NCBI RefSeq assembly: GCF_018129965.1
Contig: NZ_JAFCKW010000028.1
Span: 18,956 to 82,955, forward strand
Length of the DNA stretch: 64,000 bases
Reading direction: 5' to 3'
Source of the DNA: Bradyrhizobium diazoefficiens
GTDB lineage: Bacteria > Pseudomonadota > Alphaproteobacteria > Rhizobiales > Xanthobacteraceae
Position numbers and translations under genes: made by a program. Below are positions 20,401 to 27,380 of this stretch, piece by piece (positions within the stretch are counted from its first letter, which is position 1; every line of letters begins with the position of its first letter). Below the pieces are notes generated by a model. It was not told where the DNA came from, searched no databases, and was given only the letters and a program-made list of their open reading frames with translations.

Positions 20401-21198
20401 ATGGAAGCCGACGCCGCACCTACCCGTTCCATAGCCGCACCGCTGCGGGCGGCATGGACGGCCGGCTGCCACGCGCTGTCGCGGGCGACACGGCTCGCGC
20501 TCGACATTGCTTTGCCAACTCTTTGCGTATCCTGCCGCGAACCGGTCGATGGCGAGGGGGTTTGCGCGGCGTGCTGGGCGCGGCTGTCGTTCATCGAACG
20601 GCCCTACTGCCCGCGGCTCGGCATTCCCTTCGTCTACGATCCCGGCCCCGACATGCTGTCGATGGAGGCGATCGCGAGCCCTCCGGCCTACCAGCGGGCG
20701 CGCGCGGCGGTGCGCTATGACGACGTCGCGCGCACGCTGGTGCATGCGCTGAAATACCAGGATCGCACCGATCTGGCGCCGGCCATGGGCCGCTGGATGG
20801 CGCGCGCGGGCGGCGAGCTGCTCGCCGACGCCGACATGCTGGTGCCGGTTCCGCTGCATTGGCGCCGGGCTTGGCGCCGCCGCTACAACCAGTCCGGGGC
20901 GCTGGCGCGGATCATCGCGCGGCAGAGCGGGGTCAAGTCGAGGCCTGAGGTGTTGCGCCGGGTGCGCGCGACCGAACAGCAGATCGGCCTGTCGCGGGCC
21001 CAGCGCGCCACCAATGTGCAGGGCGCATTCCAGGTATCCCCTGACCGTCAGGCCGAGGTCCAGGGCCGGCGCATCATCCTGGTCGACGATGTCCTGACCT
21101 CGGGTGCGACGCTGGATGCCTGCGCGCGGGCCCTGCTGCGTGCCAGGGCGGCCCAGGTCGACGTGTTGGTCTTTGCCCGGGTTGTGGAGGTCCGGTGA
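20401..21198 (+). CDS. ComF family phosphoribosyltransferase-like protein
   Basis: The 265-residue protein has an N-terminal zinc-finger-like region with two CxxC pairs (CVSC and CAAC) and a C-terminal type I phosphoribosyltransferase domain. The PRPP-binding motif is IILVDDVLTSGAT. NQSGALARIIAR and RNVQGAF-like (ATNVQGAFQV) segments are typical of ComF. The family is named for DNA uptake in Bacillus and Haemophilus, but in alphaproteobacteria its role is unclear and competence should not be assumed. It opens a run of four same-strand genes, comF, grxC, a nitrilase and a DUF1178 gene. Confidence 0.9.
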   Translation: MEADAAPTRSIAAPLRAAWTAGCHALSRATRLALDIALPTLCVSCREPVDGEGVCAACWARLSFIERPYCPRLGIPFVYDPGPDMLSMEAIASPPAYQRARAAVRYDDVARTLVHALKYQDRTDLAPAMGRWMARAGGELLADADMLVPVPLHWRRAWRRRYNQSGALARIIARQSGVKSRPEVLRRVRATEQQIGLSRAQRATNVQGAFQVSPDRQAEVQGRRIILVDDVLTSGATLDACARALLRARAAQVDVLVFARVVEVR

Positions 21199-21245
21199 AG
21201 TCCCATATAATTCAACGAATTCATGACATGAGAGCGCCAGACATC

Positions 21246-21521
21246 ATGACCGCTGCTGTCGAAATCTACACCAGGCCCGGCTGCGGCTATTGTTCCGCCG
21301 CCAAATCGCTGCTGACCCGCAAGAAGGCGATTTTCGCGGAATTCGACGTCGCCAAGAACCCGTCCTGGCGCGAGGAGATGTACGGCCGCGCCGGCGAGGG
21401 CTCGACCTTTCCGCAGATCTGGATCGGCGGCAACCATGTCGGCGGCTGCGACGACCTCTACGCACTCGACCGCGAGGGCAAGCTCGATGCGATGCTCGAG
21501 AGCGTGAAGGCGATCTCATGA
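21246..21521 (+). CDS. grxC: Glutaredoxin 3
   Basis: This 91-residue dithiol glutaredoxin reduces disulfides and glutathionylated proteins with glutathione. The active site is C13-GY-C16 in TRPGCGYCSAAK, and the glutathione site TFPQIWIGGNHVGGCDDL is complete. The frame is open upstream to 21195, but the ATG at 21246 gives the standard glutaredoxin N-terminus. The stop overlaps the next start as ATGA (21518-21521), which implies coupled translation with the nitrilase gene. Confidence 0.95.
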   Translation: MTAAVEIYTRPGCGYCSAAKSLLTRKKAIFAEFDVAKNPSWREEMYGRAGEGSTFPQIWIGGNHVGGCDDLYALDREGKLDAMLESVKAIS

Positions 21522-22408
21522 GTCAGGATCAAGCCCAGGATCGCAGCTTCACTGCGGCCATGATCCAGATGCGCACCGGCCTGCTGCCGGAGCCGAGCCT
21601 GGCGCAGGCCACCAGGCTGATCCGGCAGGCGGCGGCCAATGGCGCCGACTACGTCCAGACGCCCGAAGTCAGCAACATGATGCAGCTGAACCGCACGGCG
21701 CTGTTCGAGCATCTGCAGCGTGAGGAAGACGACGCCTCGCTGAAGGCGTATCGCGCGCTCGCGGCCGAGCTGAAGATTTACCTGCATGTCGGCTCGCTGG
21801 CGCTGCGCTTCTCGGACGAGAAGGCTGTCAACCGCTCGTTCCTGATCGGGCCCGACGGCCATGTGCTCGCAAGCTACGACAAGATCCACATGTTCGACAT
21901 CGTGCTGCCGGACGGCGAGAGCTATCGCGAATCCGCCAATTACCAGCCCGGCGAAACCGCTGTCATCTCCGACCTGCCCTGGGGCCGCGTCGGCCTGACG
22001 ATCTGCTACGACGTGCGCTTTCCCGCGCTCTATCGCGCGCTGGCGGAGAGCGGTGCGTCGTTCCTCACCGTGCCGTCCGCCTTCACCCGCAAGACCGGCG
22101 AAGCGCATTGGCACATCCTGCTGCGCGCGCGTGCCATCGAGACCGGCTGCTTCGTGTTCGCCGCGGCGCAGGCCGGCACCCACGAGAACAAGCGCGAGAC
22201 GTTCGGTCACTCCCTGATCATCGATCCCTGGGGCGAAATCCTCGCCGAGGGCGACGTCGAGCCCGGCATCATCATGGCCAAGATCGACCCGGCCAAGGTC
22301 GAGACCGCGCGCCGTGCGATCCCCTCGCTCCAGCACGGCCGTCGCTTCGGCGTTGCCGATGCCAAGGCAGGCCCGGACCATCTGCACCTCGTGCGGGGAT
22401 CGGCATGA
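21518..22408 (+). CDS. Carbon-nitrogen hydrolase (nitrilase superfamily, Nit1/Nit2-like)
   Basis: This 296-residue enzyme has the full catalytic triad of the family: Glu50 (TPEVSN), Lys122 (YDKIHMFD) and Cys163 (ICYDVRFP). SYDKIHMFDI and DVRFPALYR place it near Nit1/Nit2, which in other organisms act as omega-amidases or remove deaminated glutathione. Its place directly after grxC, overlapping by ATGA, fits a deaminated-glutathione amidase; this is inference from context. The start also overlaps the next gene by the same four-base pattern, so grxC, this gene and the DUF1178 gene are coupled. Confidence 0.92.
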   Translation: MSQDQAQDRSFTAAMIQMRTGLLPEPSLAQATRLIRQAAANGADYVQTPEVSNMMQLNRTALFEHLQREEDDASLKAYRALAAELKIYLHVGSLALRFSDEKAVNRSFLIGPDGHVLASYDKIHMFDIVLPDGESYRESANYQPGETAVISDLPWGRVGLTICYDVRFPALYRALAESGASFLTVPSAFTRKTGEAHWHILLRARAIETGCFVFAAAQAGTHENKRETFGHSLIIDPWGEILAEGDVEPGIIMAKIDPAKVETARRAIPSLQHGRRFGVADAKAGPDHLHLVRGSA

Positions 22409-22887
22409 TCCGCTACGCGCTGCGCTGCGAGCGGGACCACGAATTCGAAAGCTGGTTCCAGAGTTCGTCGGCGTATGAGTCGCAGGTGAAGCGCAAGCTG
22501 GTGACCTGCCCGATCTGCGGTTCGGCCAAGGTCGACAAGGCGATCATGGCCCCGCGCATCGTCGGCAAGAAAGGCCGCGAACGCGCAACCCAGCCGCCGG
22601 AGCCGACCGCTGCACCTGCGCCCGAGGCGACGCCGTCGGGGCCGACCTCGCTCCTGATGGCGCAGGAGCGCGAGCTGCGCGCCAAGCTGAAGGAGCTGCG
22701 CGACCACATCGTCAAAACCGCCGACAATGTCGGCGAGCGCTTTGCGAACGAAGCCCGCGCGATGCATTACGGCGACAAGGAGCATCGTCCGATCTACGGC
22801 GAGGCCTCGCCGGATGAGGCGAAGTCGCTGATCGACGAGGGCATCGACGTGTCGCCGCTGCCGACCTTGCCGGAAGACCGGAACTAA
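22405..22887 (+). CDS. DUF1178 family protein
   Basis: This 160-residue protein has no known function. The N-terminus MIRYALRCERDHEFESWFQS and the later CPICGS give a rubredoxin/FmdB-like zinc ribbon that is typical of DUF1178. A proline- and alanine-rich linker follows (residues about 65-85), then a helical C-terminal half with GERFANEARAMHYGDKEHRPIYG, which is conserved in the family. It overlaps the nitrilase stop (22405-22408) and ends one base before the convergent transporter gene. Confidence 0.9.
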   Translation: MIRYALRCERDHEFESWFQSSSAYESQVKRKLVTCPICGSAKVDKAIMAPRIVGKKGRERATQPPEPTAAPAPEATPSGPTSLLMAQERELRAKLKELRDHIVKTADNVGERFANEARAMHYGDKEHRPIYGEASPDEAKSLIDEGIDVSPLPTLPEDRN

Positions 22888-22888
22888 T

Positions 22889-23788
22889 TCAGCCGCCGAC
22901 CAGCACCGCCACGCCGATCACGATCAGCGCGATGCCGATGATCTCGCGCACTGCGATCGGCTGCTTGAACGAGTAGTACGCCACGGCTTGCGCGAACAGC
23001 ACCTCGATCAGCGCGAGCGTGCGGACGTTGGCCGCAGCCGTCAGCGCAAAGGCCAGGAACCAGAATTGCGAGGCGAAGGCGCCCGTGAAGCCGGCGAGCA
23101 GCGACGGCTTCCATAATCCCAAGATCGCCTGCAGCACCTTCGGCGCGCGCCAGAGCAGATAGATCGTCAGGATCAGCGTCTGCACGAACAGGCCGAGCAC
23201 GAGCGTGAACGAGGCCGAGGTCACGAAGGAGACGCCTGATACGTTGATGATCGCGCCGCGGAAGCCGACCGCCGAGAGCGCGAACGCCGCTGCCGCAACG
23301 AGCCCGGTGACGGTCGGCTTCAGCTCGGCAAAACTCTTCTCGCCGCCCGGCCGCAGCGCGGTGATGACGACGCCGATGGTCGCCACGACGATCGCGAGCA
23401 CCTTCAGCCAGGTCAGGTGATCGCCGAGAAACACGAAACCGAAGATCGCGGTCTGGATCGCTTCGGTCTTCAGGTAGGCCGTCGTGACCACGAAGGAGCG
23501 GTCGTTCATGGCGAGCAGCATCAGGCCGGTCGCGGCGATCTGGCTGAGTGCGCCGAGCAGCAGCCACGGCCAGAACGCGGTCGGCGGCATGCCGAGATGA
23601 TCGCCGGTCGCCACCAGCACCACGGCCAGAAACAGCAGCGAGAACGGGAAGCCGAACAGGAAGCGGATGTTGGTCGCCCCCCACGTCCCCAGCGGCTTCG
23701 TCAACGACCGCTGCATCGCATTGCGCGCGACCTGGCCGAGCGCAGCGATGACGGTGAAGGGAATCCAGAGGCTGGCGACGGTGAACAT
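22889..23788 (-). CDS. EamA/DMT family transporter
   Basis: This 299-residue inner-membrane protein has about ten hydrophobic segments in two EamA halves. Typical stretches are FLFGFPFSLLFLAVVLVATG, AFALSAVGFRGAI and REIIGIALIVIGVAVLVGG near the end. Members of the drug/metabolite transporter group export amino acids, nucleosides or drugs; the substrate cannot be read from sequence. The frame is open upstream to 23956, but the ATG at 23788 begins the first membrane span normally. Its stop lies one base from the convergent DUF1178 stop. Confidence 0.88.
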   Translation of the reverse strand: MFTVASLWIPFTVIAALGQVARNAMQRSLTKPLGTWGATNIRFLFGFPFSLLFLAVVLVATGDHLGMPPTAFWPWLLLGALSQIAATGLMLLAMNDRSFVVTTAYLKTEAIQTAIFGFVFLGDHLTWLKVLAIVVATIGVVITALRPGGEKSFAELKPTVTGLVAAAAFALSAVGFRGAIINVSGVSFVTSASFTLVLGLFVQTLILTIYLLWRAPKVLQAILGLWKPSLLAGFTGAFASQFWFLAFALTAAANVRTLALIEVLFAQAVAYYSFKQPIAVREIIGIALIVIGVAVLVGG

Positions 23789-23894
23789 GGGGGTGACTTG
23801 GGGATGCAGGAAAAGCTGGACCAACCTGCAAGCTGCAGCCCACGCGGTCAACCGCGAGGATTTCATGGGAGCGATGCCCGCACCACAAACTCCG

Positions 23895-24027
23895 CTGTCG
23901 TCCCTGCGAACGCAGGGACCCATAACCCCAGGGAGTAGTTTGGCGAAGGCTGCCAACCCGCACGTCTACCACCGCGCCCATCGATAGATTCCGCGGTATA
24001 GGTCCCTGCGTTCGCAGGGACGACAGC
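23895..24027. repeat. Terminal-inverted-repeat element, family B (CTGTCGTCCCTGCG type)
   Basis: The element begins CTGTCGTCCCTGCGAACGCA and ends with the exact complement of a 26-base stretch (TGCGTTCGCAGGGACGACAG is the terminal part). Each arm is itself palindromic (CCCTGCGAACGCAGGG). The 80-base interior carries no gene. A single further arm stands at 24378-24403, beyond the GIY-YIG gene. Confidence 0.85.
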
Positions 24028-24050
24028 CTTTGCTTGGCGAAATCACACCC

Positions 24051-24332
24051 TCAAATCAGCAAATCGCTGAGATCACGCCACTCGGGATTATCGCGCTCGA
24101 TCAGTTCGATCTTCCAGTCGCGCTTCCAGCGCTTGAGCTGCTTTTCGCGGGCGACCGCCTCCTCTGCCCGCTCGTAGGCCTCGGTGTAGACCAGCCGGTG
24201 CACGCCATAGCGCTTGACGAATTCCGAGCCTTTGCCGGTCCGGTGTTCTTCCAGCCGCTTCTGGAGTGAGTTGGTTATTCCGATATAGAGCGTTCCGTGA
24301 TGGCGGCTGGCGAGGATGTAGACGTAATACAT
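24051..24332 (-). CDS. Small GIY-YIG nuclease domain protein
   Basis: The 93-residue protein is a stand-alone GIY-YIG domain of the UPF0213/YhbQ kind. The two motif halves are YVYI (residues 3-6) and YIGIT (about 16-20), followed by the conserved arginine and histidine of QKRLEEHRTG, and a catalytic glutamate region KGSEFVKRYGVHRLVY. The family can nick or cut DNA, but most small members are uncharacterised. It stands alone between a complete family B repeat (ends 24027) and a single family B arm (24378-24403), which suggests a link with that repeat or insertion within one. Confidence 0.9.
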   Translation of the reverse strand: MYYVYILASRHHGTLYIGITNSLQKRLEEHRTGKGSEFVKRYGVHRLVYTEAYERAEEAVAREKQLKRWKRDWKIELIERDNPEWRDLSDLLI

Positions 24333-24377
24333 GCTCGGAACGCCTGTCTCGGTTAACTAGACGGGCCGGTGGTTGTG

Positions 24378-24403
24378 GGTCCCTGCGTTCGCAGGGACGA
24401 CAG
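24378..24403. repeat. Single arm of repeat family B
   Basis: GGGTCCCTGCGTTCGCAGGG, then ACGACAGC, matches the right arm of the 23895-24027 element. No left partner is seen nearby, so it is a solo arm. Together with the complete element it brackets the GIY-YIG gene. Confidence 0.8.
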
Positions 24404-24444
24404 CATTTGTGCTGGAGCGGCGCTCACCTCACCCACACCACCCC

Positions 24445-25218
24445 TCACACCATGCCTTCAGCCACCACCATGTAGTTCACGTCCATGTCCGACGAGAGCG
24501 ACCATTTGTCGGCGAAGGGGCTGTAGACGACGCCGGTCTGCTCGGTGATGACGAGGCGGTTGTCGAGAAGGTATTTCGTCAGTTCGTCCGGGGTGACGAA
24601 CTTGTTCCATTCATGGGTGCCGCGCGGCAGCCAGCGCAGGACGTATTCGGCGCCGACGATGGCGAGGGCAAAACTCTTCCAGTTGCGGTTCAAGGTCGAG
24701 ACCACCATCAGGCCGTTCGGCTTCAGCATCGCCGCGCATCGTTTGAGGAAGACACCGACATCGACGACATGCTCGACCACTTCCATCGCCAGCACGACAT
24801 CGAAGCGCTCGCGCGGGTCGATCTCCTCCACCGTGGTGCAGCGGTAGTCGATCGAAAGGTGGCCCTTGTCGGCATGCAGCTTGGCCGCGGCGATGTTGCT
24901 GGCCGACGGATCGACGCCGATGACCTGCGCGCCGAGCCGCGACAGCGGCTCGCAGAGCAGGCCGGCGCCGCAGCCGATGTCAAGCACGCGCAGGCCGCCG
25001 AGACAGTTGAGGCTGCGCACATTGCGCTCGAACTTGCGGCAGGCGGCGTCGCGGATATAGCCGAGCCGCAGCGGATTGATCCGGTGCAGTGGGGCCATCT
25101 TGCCGTTGGGGTCCCACCATTCGGCCGACAGTTTCGAGAATTTCGCGATCTCGGCGGCGTCGACGGTCGAGCCGGGCGAGGTGCCCGTGGTTGCCGAGGT
25201 ATCTTGCTGCATGCTCAT
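24445..25218 (-). CDS. ubiG: Ubiquinone biosynthesis O-methyltransferase
   Basis: The 257-residue enzyme methylates two hydroxyl groups in ubiquinone synthesis with SAM. It shows the UbiG start region EIAKFSKLSAEWWDPNGKMA followed by LHRINPLRLGYI, the SAM loop VLDIGCGAGLLCEPLSRLGA, and the later SALNRNWKSFALAI-type segment (here STLNRNWKSFALAI) and WLPRGTHEW. Length is normal. It ends 42 bases after the solo repeat arm and is followed upstream by a PH-domain gene on the same strand, 14 bases from its start. Confidence 0.96.
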   Translation of the reverse strand: MSMQQDTSATTGTSPGSTVDAAEIAKFSKLSAEWWDPNGKMAPLHRINPLRLGYIRDAACRKFERNVRSLNCLGGLRVLDIGCGAGLLCEPLSRLGAQVIGVDPSASNIAAAKLHADKGHLSIDYRCTTVEEIDPRERFDVVLAMEVVEHVVDVGVFLKRCAAMLKPNGLMVVSTLNRNWKSFALAIVGAEYVLRWLPRGTHEWNKFVTPDELTKYLLDNRLVITEQTGVVYSPFADKWSLSSDMDVNYMVVAEGMV

Positions 25219-25232
25219 GGTTACGTGCGGCC

Positions 25233-25700
25233 CTACCGCGTGGTGATCGAACTGCGGAACGCGAGCGGCGAGGCGATGGTGGCGATCTTTTCGATCCCCT
25301 CGCCCACGCCGCGAATCGTCACGTCGCCGTAGTTCAGAATACGTCCAAGGATAGACTGGTCGACGTCGACGCTCTCGACCTTGTCGAGCGCCATCTCGAA
25401 GGTGCGGCGCTTGATGAAACCGGTCTTGTGCACGACCCTGAGATTGGTGACGTCGGTCTCGGTGGTGAACCGGTGGAACCAGGCCTTTACGGTCCAGTAC
25501 AGCCCCGCCAGCGCCGCGAGTCCGGCGGCGACGAGACAGAGCAGCACCAGCCCCTCGACGATGGTCTGCCGGGATGCGACGAAGAACGCCAGGGCCACGA
25601 CCCAGGCCACGATCGCCGGGAAATAGAAGATCCAGTGCGCATTGGTCGAATACAGCACCTTCTCGCCGGGCTGAAGAATCTCGTCGATATAGCGCGCCAT
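25233..25700 (-). CDS. Bacterial PH-domain (bPH_2/DUF304) membrane protein
   Basis: The 155-residue protein has two adjacent hydrophobic spans (WIFYFPAIVAWVVALAFFVA and EGLVLLCLVAAGLAALAGLY) and a C-terminal bacterial PH-like domain. TDVTNLRVVHKTGFIKRRT and LDKVESVDVDQSILGRIL are typical of bPH_2. YdbS/YdbT-like relatives are membrane-bound and of unknown job. It precedes ubiG on the same strand with a 14-base gap and probably shares its transcript. It is divergent from lysC. Confidence 0.9.
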   Translation of the reverse strand: MARYIDEILQPGEKVLYSTNAHWIFYFPAIVAWVVALAFFVASRQTIVEGLVLLCLVAAGLAALAGLYWTVKAWFHRFTTETDVTNLRVVHKTGFIKRRTFEMALDKVESVDVDQSILGRILNYGDVTIRGVGEGIEKIATIASPLAFRSSITTR

Positions 25701-25853
25701 GATCCCGGTTAACCCATTACCCCCGCAACGGCCCCCGCAGGAACCCGCTTGCCCCCGGCCCCGGCGCTATGTATACGCGCGGTCGGTGTCCGCGAGGCAT
25801 CCGTCCAGTGCGGGTCACCATACTGATCCTTATGAAGGAATGCACGCGTCGTC

Positions 25854-27110
25854 ATGAGCCGCCTCGTGATGAAATTCGGCGGCACATCCGTCGCCAACAT
25901 CGAACGTATCCGCAACGTCGCACGCCATGTGAAGCGTGAGGTCGACGCCGGCCATGAAGTGGCCGTGGTCGTCTCGGCGATGTCCGGCAAGACCAACGAG
26001 CTGGTGGCCTGGTGCACCGAGGCCTCGCCGATGCACGACGCGCGCGAATACGACGCCGTCGTCGCCTCCGGCGAACAGGTGACCTCCGGCCTGCTGGCCA
26101 TCGTGCTCCAGAGCATGGGTATCCAGGCCCGCTCCTGGCAGGGCTGGCAGATCCCGATCAAGACCAGCGACGCCCATGCCTCGGCCCGGATCGAGGACAT
26201 CGACGGCAGCGAGATCATCAAGCGCTTTCAGGATCGCAAGGAAGTCGCTGTCATCGCCGGCTTCCAGGGCATCAATGCCGAGACCGGCCGCATCACCACG
26301 CTCGGCCGCGGCGGCTCCGACACCTCGGCCGTGGCGATCGCCGCCGCCGTCAAGGCGGACCGCTGCGACATCTACACCGATGTCGACGGCGTCTACACCA
26401 CCGACCCGCGAATCGTGCCGAAAGCCAAGCGGCTCGACAAGATCGCGTTCGAGGACATGCTGGAACTGGCCTCACAGGGCGCGAAAGTGCTCCAGGTGCG
26501 CTCGGTGGAACTCGGCATGGTCCACAACATGCCGATCTTCGTCCGCTCGAGCTTCGACAAGCCCGAGGATATCGACCCGCATGCCAACCAGCCGCCCGGC
26601 ACGCTGATCTGCAGCGAGGAGGAGATCATGGAAAGCCACGTCGTCACCGGTATCGCCTTTTCGAAGGACGAGGCCCAGATCTCGGTTCGCCAGATCGAAG
26701 ACAAGCCGGGCGTTGCCGCGTCGATCTTCGGCCCGCTGGCGGATGCCAATATCAACGTCGACATGATCGTCCAGAACGTGTCCGAGGACGGCAAGACCAC
26801 CGATCTCACCTTCACGGTGCCGGCGGCGGACTATAACCGCGCCAAGGACACGATTACCGCCGCCAAGGGCAAGATCGGCTACAGCAGGCTCGATACCGCC
26901 ACCGATGTCGCCAAGATCTCGGTGATCGGCAGCGGCATGCGCAGCCATGCCGGCGTCGCCGCCCAGGCGTTCTCGGCGCTCGCCGGACGGAATATCAACA
27001 TCCGGGCCATTACAACCTCCGAGATCAAATTCTCGGTTCTGATCGACACCGCCTATACCGAGCTTGCGGTGCGGACGCTGCATACGCTCTACGGGCTGGA
27101 TCAGGCTTAG
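25854..27110 (+). CDS. lysC: Aspartate kinase
   Basis: This 418-residue enzyme phosphorylates aspartate, the entry to lysine, threonine and methionine synthesis. The kinase domain starts with LVMKFGGTSVANIERIR and contains VASGEQVTSGLLA, TTLGRGGSDTSAVA and CDIYTDVDGVYTTDPR. Two ACT domains follow (about residues 265-415; ISVRQIEDKPGVAASIFGPL, ISVIGSGMRSHAGVAAQAF) and normally bind lysine and threonine for feedback control. The upstream AAGGAA is unusually far (about 14 bases) from the ATG. Stem-loops at 27140-27190 may end the transcript. Confidence 0.97.
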   Translation: MSRLVMKFGGTSVANIERIRNVARHVKREVDAGHEVAVVVSAMSGKTNELVAWCTEASPMHDAREYDAVVASGEQVTSGLLAIVLQSMGIQARSWQGWQIPIKTSDAHASARIEDIDGSEIIKRFQDRKEVAVIAGFQGINAETGRITTLGRGGSDTSAVAIAAAVKADRCDIYTDVDGVYTTDPRIVPKAKRLDKIAFEDMLELASQGAKVLQVRSVELGMVHNMPIFVRSSFDKPEDIDPHANQPPGTLICSEEEIMESHVVTGIAFSKDEAQISVRQIEDKPGVAASIFGPLADANINVDMIVQNVSEDGKTTDLTFTVPAADYNRAKDTITAAKGKIGYSRLDTATDVAKISVIGSGMRSHAGVAAQAFSALAGRNINIRAITTSEIKFSVLIDTAYTELAVRTLHTLYGLDQA

Positions 27111-27139
27111 ACTAATATTCTCTTAGCGGTCGCAGCAAA

Positions 27140-27190
27140 CGCGAAGGTATACACACCTTCGCGTCTGGCAGGCGTTTTGCTTGGCAAAAC
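27140..27190 (+). terminator. Two successive hairpins after lysC
   Basis: CGCGAAGG (27140-27147) pairs with CCTTCGCG (27156-27163). Directly after it, GTTTTGC (27174-27180) pairs with GCAAAAC (27184-27190) around TTG. Neither is followed by a clear T run. They may end lysC transcription or be a structured leader of ptsP, whose start is 190 bases further on. Confidence 0.45.
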
Positions 27191-27380
27191 AAGCCCCAAT
27201 TCGCTATACGGCGAACAGGGTGGGCTGCCACAAACTGTGCCCCAGTTGAGGCGGTGCTGATTCGGCTCCAGCGATAGCTTGGGCCGGCGCCGGATGAGCA
27301 AATTCGTTGTTTTTCTGGATTTTCGGGCGAGCCGCCGGAGCCCCCCTACGGGCCCGGCTGACGGAGGAGATTGACGGTTC

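Noticed and set aside
23895..24403. CRISPR array made from the CCCTGCG repeats
   Set aside because: Copies are few, inverted relative to each other and unevenly spaced, and no cas gene is near.
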